A stretch of 34,543 bases of DNA from a virus, in IMG/VR virus record IMGVR_UViG_3300031673_000260, positions 1 to 34,543 of that record. The stretch is one strand, 5' to 3'. The notes below the pieces were generated by a model, which did not search any database, had not been told where the DNA came from, and saw only the letters and a list, made by a program, of their open reading frames with translations. The position numbers were made by a program, and so were the translations under genes. Of the stretch, positions 30,760 through 34,543 are shown piece by piece; within the stretch, counting starts at the first letter, position 1; each line of letters starts with the position of its first letter.

Positions 30760-30809
30760 CGGTCTAACGTCCAGGATCTCACCCGCAAAACGGCCTAGCG
30801 TCTAGGATC
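30760..30809 (-). promoter_or_regulatory. Paired operator- or promoter-like motifs
   Basis: Two 19-base elements start 31 bases apart: CGGTCTAACGTCCAGGATC (30760-30778) and CGGCCTAGCGTCTAGGATC (30791-30809), matching at 16 of 19 bases. A related element is at 29139-29153. They lie in the 158-base gap between the metallopeptidase gene and the zinc-finger pair, upstream of leftward genes. The identity of the binding protein or sigma factor is unknown. Confidence 0.45.
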
Positions 30810-30822
30810 CTGGACCGGACCC

Positions 30823-31260
30823 CTACCAGTCGAAGGAGTCCATGTCCGCGTCGCCGTCCTCCCAGGCTTCCAGGATGTCGCCGTGGACGGCCTTCCACGT
30901 CGCGTCATGGTGGCCCTGGACCCGTTCGAGGAGCTCCTGGTGGCGGACGGACGCCGGCCAGGTCGCGGCGTGGGCCCACTCGTGGAGGAGGGTGTCGATC
31001 GCGTAGGCGGTCTGGAGGCCCGAGTGGATCCGGATGACCAGGTGGTTCGCGCCGGCCGGCCGGTAGGTGTCCCCGATCCCGTCGTCCGGCCGGTCCATCC
31101 GGCAGATCCGGAGGCGGACGGGGAAGGGCGCCGGCCAGTACGCGGCCAGGTAGCGCGCGACCTGGTGGAGGCGGCGCCGGGCCTGGCCGTCGACGATCCG
31201 AAGCGGGTCGAGCTCCCCGTTGACGACACGTTTGTCCGGCTTCGGGTAGGTCCGGGACAT
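30823..31260 (-). CDS. SprT-like zinc metallopeptidase, 145 aa
   Basis: The HExxH motif LLHEWAHAATW is at residues 91-101 (His93, Glu94, His97), with GHHDATWKAVHG (116-127) offering a third ligand, probably His117 or His118, in the SprT-like spacing. The N-terminus is basic and helical and the C-terminus is acidic. SprT-like proteins cleave protein-DNA cross-links or act on other substrates. The phage role is unknown. It begins 13 bases after the polymerase stop. Confidence 0.78.
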   Translation of the reverse strand: MSRTYPKPDKRVVNGELDPLRIVDGQARRRLHQVARYLAAYWPAPFPVRLRICRMDRPDDGIGDTYRPAGANHLVIRIHSGLQTAYAIDTLLHEWAHAATWPASVRHQELLERVQGHHDATWKAVHGDILEAWEDGDADMDSFDW

Positions 31261-31273
31261 CGGCGGCCTGGCC

Positions 31274-33283
31274 TCACTTTCGGTAACGGGTCCCCTTCCA
31301 GCCGTCGGCCGTGATCGGGATCCCGCGCATCCACGGGGGGTTAGTCATGAAACCGACATACTCGTCGAGATCCCCCTCCCCGAGGAGGCGCTGGGAGATG
31401 ATCTCGTCGTGAACCCGGCCGACTTGAAGATAGCCCGCCTCGATGATCCGCCGGACCGCGAAGAACATCACATCCCGGGCGATCGCCTGGACCGCGTTCT
31501 CCGTCCACCGGCCGGGCGTGATCTTCCGGCGCTCCCATTTAAAGTTCGTCCCCATCCCCATCGCGGTCACGGTCTCCTTCATCGCGCCCCAGGGCGTCTC
31601 CATGAGGCGGACGCGGGGCCGGTAGTAGGACAAGCGGCGGCCGCTCGGGAGGATCATGAAGAGGAAGTCGAAGTCGTCGTCGTACTCGAAGGTGATCTTC
31701 TGGTAGCGGGACCGGCCGCGGCGCTCGATCGCCTCCATCGCGGCTCGGTTGAGCCCGCGCCAGAGGTCGACGACCTCGGGGTACTGCGCGCGGTAGCCGT
31801 CCACCGTCTCGCGGGCCTTCGCTTCGGTCGGCGGCTCCTGGCCGAACGCGATCGCCTGGGCGATGTAGGTCTTCCATCCCATCCCGAAAACGCACCCGAG
31901 GACCGCGCCCTTGCAATGTTGTCGCTGGGCCGGGGTGACGTCGCCATAGTCCACGTTGTAGAACCCGCTCGCGAAGGTCCGATACTCGTCGAGGCCGCGG
32001 TTGTAGACGTCGATCCCGAAAGGACAATCGGCGAGCCAGAGGACGGTTCGGTTCTCGATCTGGGAGAGGTCACCCGCGAAGAGCTCGTGGCCCTCGCTCG
32101 CGACGAGCATCGGTCGCGACATCTTCGCCGCGAAGGTGGTGACCTCGCCGTAGAGGATCTCGATCGCGTCGAGGGGCCGCTCGGTCTTGAGCGCGCGGAC
32201 CGCGGTCTCGACCGCGAGGTTGATGTCGTCATGGTCCTCCGAGGAGGTGATGTTTTTCCGGACGAAGTTCTGGATCTGGACCCCGCGCCCGGCGTCACGC
32301 CCGGTCGAGGCGCCGTGGTAGGCGATCAGGTCCTTGATCGTCCCGTCCTCGGACGCGCGCCAGGAGATCGCCTCGTATTTCTTGACGCTCGACTTCGCGA
32401 GGTGTTGACGGATCTCCAGGACGCGGCGGCACTCCGGCGGGAGCTCGGTCTTGAGCGCGGCCTCGACCGTGTCCTTCCGGTAGTCGTCCAGGTGGGCGCC
32501 GCGGTCCCGGAGCCAGGCCAGGGACTTCGCGACCTGGGCGGCGGAGGTGAGCTCGCCGTCGGTGATCTTCACGAGCTCCGCGAGGAGCCGCTTCCGATCT
32601 TGTTCCAGGACGTCGATCATCCGCTCGACCGACTCCAGGTCAACGGGCCACCCGCGCCGGTTGAGGAGCATGGTCTCGCGCCAGGCGAAGAGCTCCTCGG
32701 GCGAGAGGTCGGGATAGGGGAGCTCGTCCAGGACGGACCGCTCGCGCTCGACATCCGTCATGCAATACTCATAGAGGGCGTGGAAGTCCGCGGGCTTCGT
32801 CGCCGGGGTCCACCGATTGTCCGAGTTCGCCTTCGAGGATCGGCGCGGCGCGCACAACTTCGAGACCAGGCGATCACCGGCCGGGTCCTTCCCCGGTAGG
32901 CCGAGGGCCTTGAGGGTCTCCTCCAGCTTCCAGGGAAGCGCGTGGGCCATTGCGACCGCGGCCGTGTCACGCCAAGCCTCGAAGGGGATCTCGGGCCAAC
33001 CCATCCGAGGGACACACACCTCCTCCCACACGGCCATCTCGAAGCCGGCGTTCCACGCGTGGACGGTCGCGCCCTTCGTGGCGATCGCGTCGAAGAGCCG
33101 GGGCGGCGGGGGGTCGGAAGGGATCCAGATCCGCGGCCGCTCGTCGTCGATCGCCCATCCCAGGCACAAGACCAGGGTCGAGTGGTGCGCGGCGTAGCGG
33201 CGAGATCCGACGGCCAGCTTCGAGCGCCCGAACTTCATCTCGGAGAAGGTCTCGAAGTCGAGGTGGATCTCGGGGCCGGTCAA
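31274..33283 (-). CDS. Family A DNA polymerase with 3'-5' exonuclease domain
   Basis: This 669-residue protein carries the DnaQ-like exonuclease in its first 190 residues: HLDFET (Asp9, Glu11), VHAWNAGFE (74-82) and YCMTD (Asp177). The polymerase domain has motif A FAGDLSQIENR (Asp405), motif B QRQHCKGAVLGCVFGMGW (Lys458) and motif C GRVHDEI (His625, Asp626, Glu627). No 5'-nuclease domain is present. It copies phage DNA. The TTG at 33283 overlaps the methyltransferase stop (TTGA). Any downstream ATG would remove exonuclease motif I. Confidence 0.95.
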   Translation of the reverse strand: MTGPEIHLDFETFSEMKFGRSKLAVGSRRYAAHHSTLVLCLGWAIDDERPRIWIPSDPPPPRLFDAIATKGATVHAWNAGFEMAVWEEVCVPRMGWPEIPFEAWRDTAAVAMAHALPWKLEETLKALGLPGKDPAGDRLVSKLCAPRRSSKANSDNRWTPATKPADFHALYEYCMTDVERERSVLDELPYPDLSPEELFAWRETMLLNRRGWPVDLESVERMIDVLEQDRKRLLAELVKITDGELTSAAQVAKSLAWLRDRGAHLDDYRKDTVEAALKTELPPECRRVLEIRQHLAKSSVKKYEAISWRASEDGTIKDLIAYHGASTGRDAGRGVQIQNFVRKNITSSEDHDDINLAVETAVRALKTERPLDAIEILYGEVTTFAAKMSRPMLVASEGHELFAGDLSQIENRTVLWLADCPFGIDVYNRGLDEYRTFASGFYNVDYGDVTPAQRQHCKGAVLGCVFGMGWKTYIAQAIAFGQEPPTEAKARETVDGYRAQYPEVVDLWRGLNRAAMEAIERRGRSRYQKITFEYDDDFDFLFMILPSGRRLSYYRPRVRLMETPWGAMKETVTAMGMGTNFKWERRKITPGRWTENAVQAIARDVMFFAVRRIIEAGYLQVGRVHDEIISQRLLGEGDLDEYVGFMTNPPWMRGIPITADGWKGTRYRK

Positions 33284-34146
33284 TCGCTCAGATCCAGTAG
33301 TGCGAGTCGACGAAGCGCGAGATCCCGGTAGACTTCGCTCGGCTCGATCCCGAGGTAGCGTCGGTCGAGCTTCTTCGCTTCGACGAGCGTCGACCCTGAG
33401 CCGGCGAACGGATCGAGAACCATGTCGCCCGGTTCGGTGAAGCATCGGATCAGATCCGAGACGAGAGCCTGGGGGAACGTCGCCGGGTGGTTCCGTTTCA
33501 AAGCGCGATCTTCGTCGCGCGGCTCACACTTCGTCGGGTTCCAGGTCATGACCGTCCCCGGGCATTTCAGCGCCGAGACCTTCTTTCTCGTGTTAGGGAC
33601 CATCTCCCCTTTCGTATTCCACGCGCCACCGGTTTGCATGGTCCCCGCGTAGATAGCCGGAATCTTCATATGGTCCTTGTCGAAGACCCTCGGGCGCTTC
33701 CCTCGGGAGAAGACGAGGACGAACTCGTGATCCACCCGAAAGCGGCGGCCCCACCATGCGCCCGGGACGCCTGGTCGATTCCAAATCAGCGTTTCAAATA
33801 GGCCGAGATCGCCGTGAGTCGCCCAGGCGCACGCCGTCGAGAACGACGTGAGGCTCTTGTGGCCGTTCTCCGTCTGGTCCTGGATCACGATCACGGCCAC
33901 GCCGCCCGGGACCAGGACCCTCGCAATGTCGGCGCCGAGGCTCGGGAGGTCGATCCCTGACCCATGATAGTCGCGGATCCCGTCGTAGGGTGGACTCCCG
34001 AGAATCAAGTGGATGGATTCGGTCGGGAGAAAGGAAAGAATCGTCTCGGCCTTCCCTTGGATCACCGGACCGGAGACCCCTCCCGGGTGACGGTCATCCG
34101 GGGGGCACTCGCCGACGTCGTCCGGCGCGGGGGTCCTGGTCTTCAT
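33280..34146 (-). CDS. DNA methyltransferase, SPPY (N4-cytosine/N6-adenine) type
   Basis: The 288-residue protein has catalytic motif IV GSPPY (residues 50-54) before the AdoMet site DPFAGSGST (245-253), the beta-class order. Glu268 in YLGIEPS follows the AdoMet motif. Between them is a target recognition region (residues about 120-220, IWNRPGVPGAWW and a Cys-containing KCPGTVMTWNPTKCEP). SPPY is typical of N4-cytosine enzymes but also occurs in N6-adenine ones. No restriction partner is nearby, so it probably protects phage DNA. The ATG at 34146 overlaps the previous stop. Confidence 0.9.
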   Translation of the reverse strand: MKTRTPAPDDVGECPPDDRHPGGVSGPVIQGKAETILSFLPTESIHLILGSPPYDGIRDYHGSGIDLPSLGADIARVLVPGGVAVIVIQDQTENGHKSLTSFSTACAWATHGDLGLFETLIWNRPGVPGAWWGRRFRVDHEFVLVFSRGKRPRVFDKDHMKIPAIYAGTMQTGGAWNTKGEMVPNTRKKVSALKCPGTVMTWNPTKCEPRDEDRALKRNHPATFPQALVSDLIRCFTEPGDMVLDPFAGSGSTLVEAKKLDRRYLGIEPSEVYRDLALRRLALLDLSD

Positions 34147-34463
34147 CGTCGTCTCCTCGTGGGGGCCTTCTTCTTCGTGGCCTTCTTCCCCGATTGGGTT
34201 ACCTTCTTCCGCTCGCCGCGCGGCCGGCCGGTCCGCGGGTCGCGGTCCTTCCACCGGTACAGTCCGCGCCGCAGGATCCGCGCCTCCTTCTTCGAGAAGT
34301 ACCCGTCGAAGAGTCCGCCCGGCGCGAGCTCGGCCGGGTCCACGAACTCCGAGACCATCACGCCCAGGTCGATCCCGGCGGCGGCGCCCTCGTGTAGGAC
34401 GACCACGGTGAAGCGGTCGCGCCGTTCGGTGAGGCCGATGACCTGGTAGTTCCGGCGGATCAT
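34143..34463 (-). CDS. Small basic hypothetical protein with Lys/Arg-rich tail
   Basis: The ATG at 34463 overlaps the preceding stop (ATGA), giving 106 residues. An in-frame ATG at 34502 would lengthen it by 13 residues but would overlap the upstream gene further. The first 60 residues look folded (NYQVIGLTERRDRFTVVVLHEG). The last 35 are very basic (RKKVTQSGKKATKKKAPTRRRR in two blocks), suggesting DNA or RNA binding. Coupled to the methyltransferase by ATGA. Confidence 0.65.
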   Translation of the reverse strand: MIRRNYQVIGLTERRDRFTVVVLHEGAAAGIDLGVMVSEFVDPAELAPGGLFDGYFSKKEARILRRGLYRWKDRDPRTGRPRGERKKVTQSGKKATKKKAPTRRRR

Positions 34464-34543
34464 AGGCCCAGGCTCCAGATGTCTCGCGAACATCCCGAAC
34501 ACGACCGCGAGATCTTCTTCGCGATGTAGTGGATGACGAACGG
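34460..34543 (-). CDS. 3' end of an unidentified leftward gene
   Basis: An open frame enters from the right edge and ends at a TGA overlapping the next ATG. The last 27 residues include CSGC, a possible zinc-binding pair, and DIWSLGL. The rest lies outside the window. Confidence 0.6.
   Translation of the reverse strand, partial: PFVIHYIAKKISRSCSGCSRDIWSLGL

Overview
The window is a high-GC (about two thirds G+C by eye), densely coded piece of a tailed double-stranded DNA bacteriophage. It begins and ends inside genes, so the genome is larger than what is shown. No rRNA, tRNA, CRISPR array, insertion sequence, integrase, transposase or repressor was recognised. The host cannot be named. The GC content and frequent GTG/TTG starts only indicate a high-GC bacterium.

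Layout. Bases 1-29101 are read rightward and 29221-34543 leftward. The two arms converge on a strong hairpin at 29187-29237. The right-reading arm contains: (i) a run of small, translationally coupled genes (2-1995), including a MESH1/SpoT-like HD-domain protein and a VRR-NUC nuclease; (ii) a packaging and head module (2016-9728): small and large terminase, HK97-type portal, MuF-like head protein, prohead protease, major capsid protein and decoration-like protein; (iii) a connector region (9732-16539) in which four unusual structural genes (10322-13782) sit between the head-tail adaptor and the head-closure gene, ending with a tail-terminator-like protein that carries an Ig-like insert and a LamG-type lectin domain; (iv) a contractile tail module (16600-27761) in the gene order of phage Mu: DUF2635 protein, sheath, tube, frameshifted assembly chaperone, tape measure, gpN-like, hub, gp45-like spike, gp46, gp47/J, gp48 and fibre; (v) a lysis region (27765-29101) with a holin-like membrane protein, an M15-type endolysin and a DUF1353 protein.

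The left-reading arm holds replication and modification genes: a family A DNA polymerase with a 3'-5' exonuclease domain, a SPPY-type DNA methyltransferase, a SprT-like zinc metallopeptidase, and a series of tiny genes. Two of these are zinc-finger paralogues that share a perfect 98-bp direct repeat. Others are separated by near-identical GC palindromes.

The phage is therefore a mosaic: HK97/MuF-type head, Mu-type contractile tail, and its own replication genes with no Mu-type transposition genes in view. The most notable items are the lectin-bearing tail terminator, the repeat-bearing DNRLRE-like structural protein and its surrounding cassette, the HD protein with a substituted metal-ligand histidine, the AAATTTT -1 frameshift site, the duplicated zinc-finger genes, and a roughly tenfold excess of the palindrome GAGCTC.
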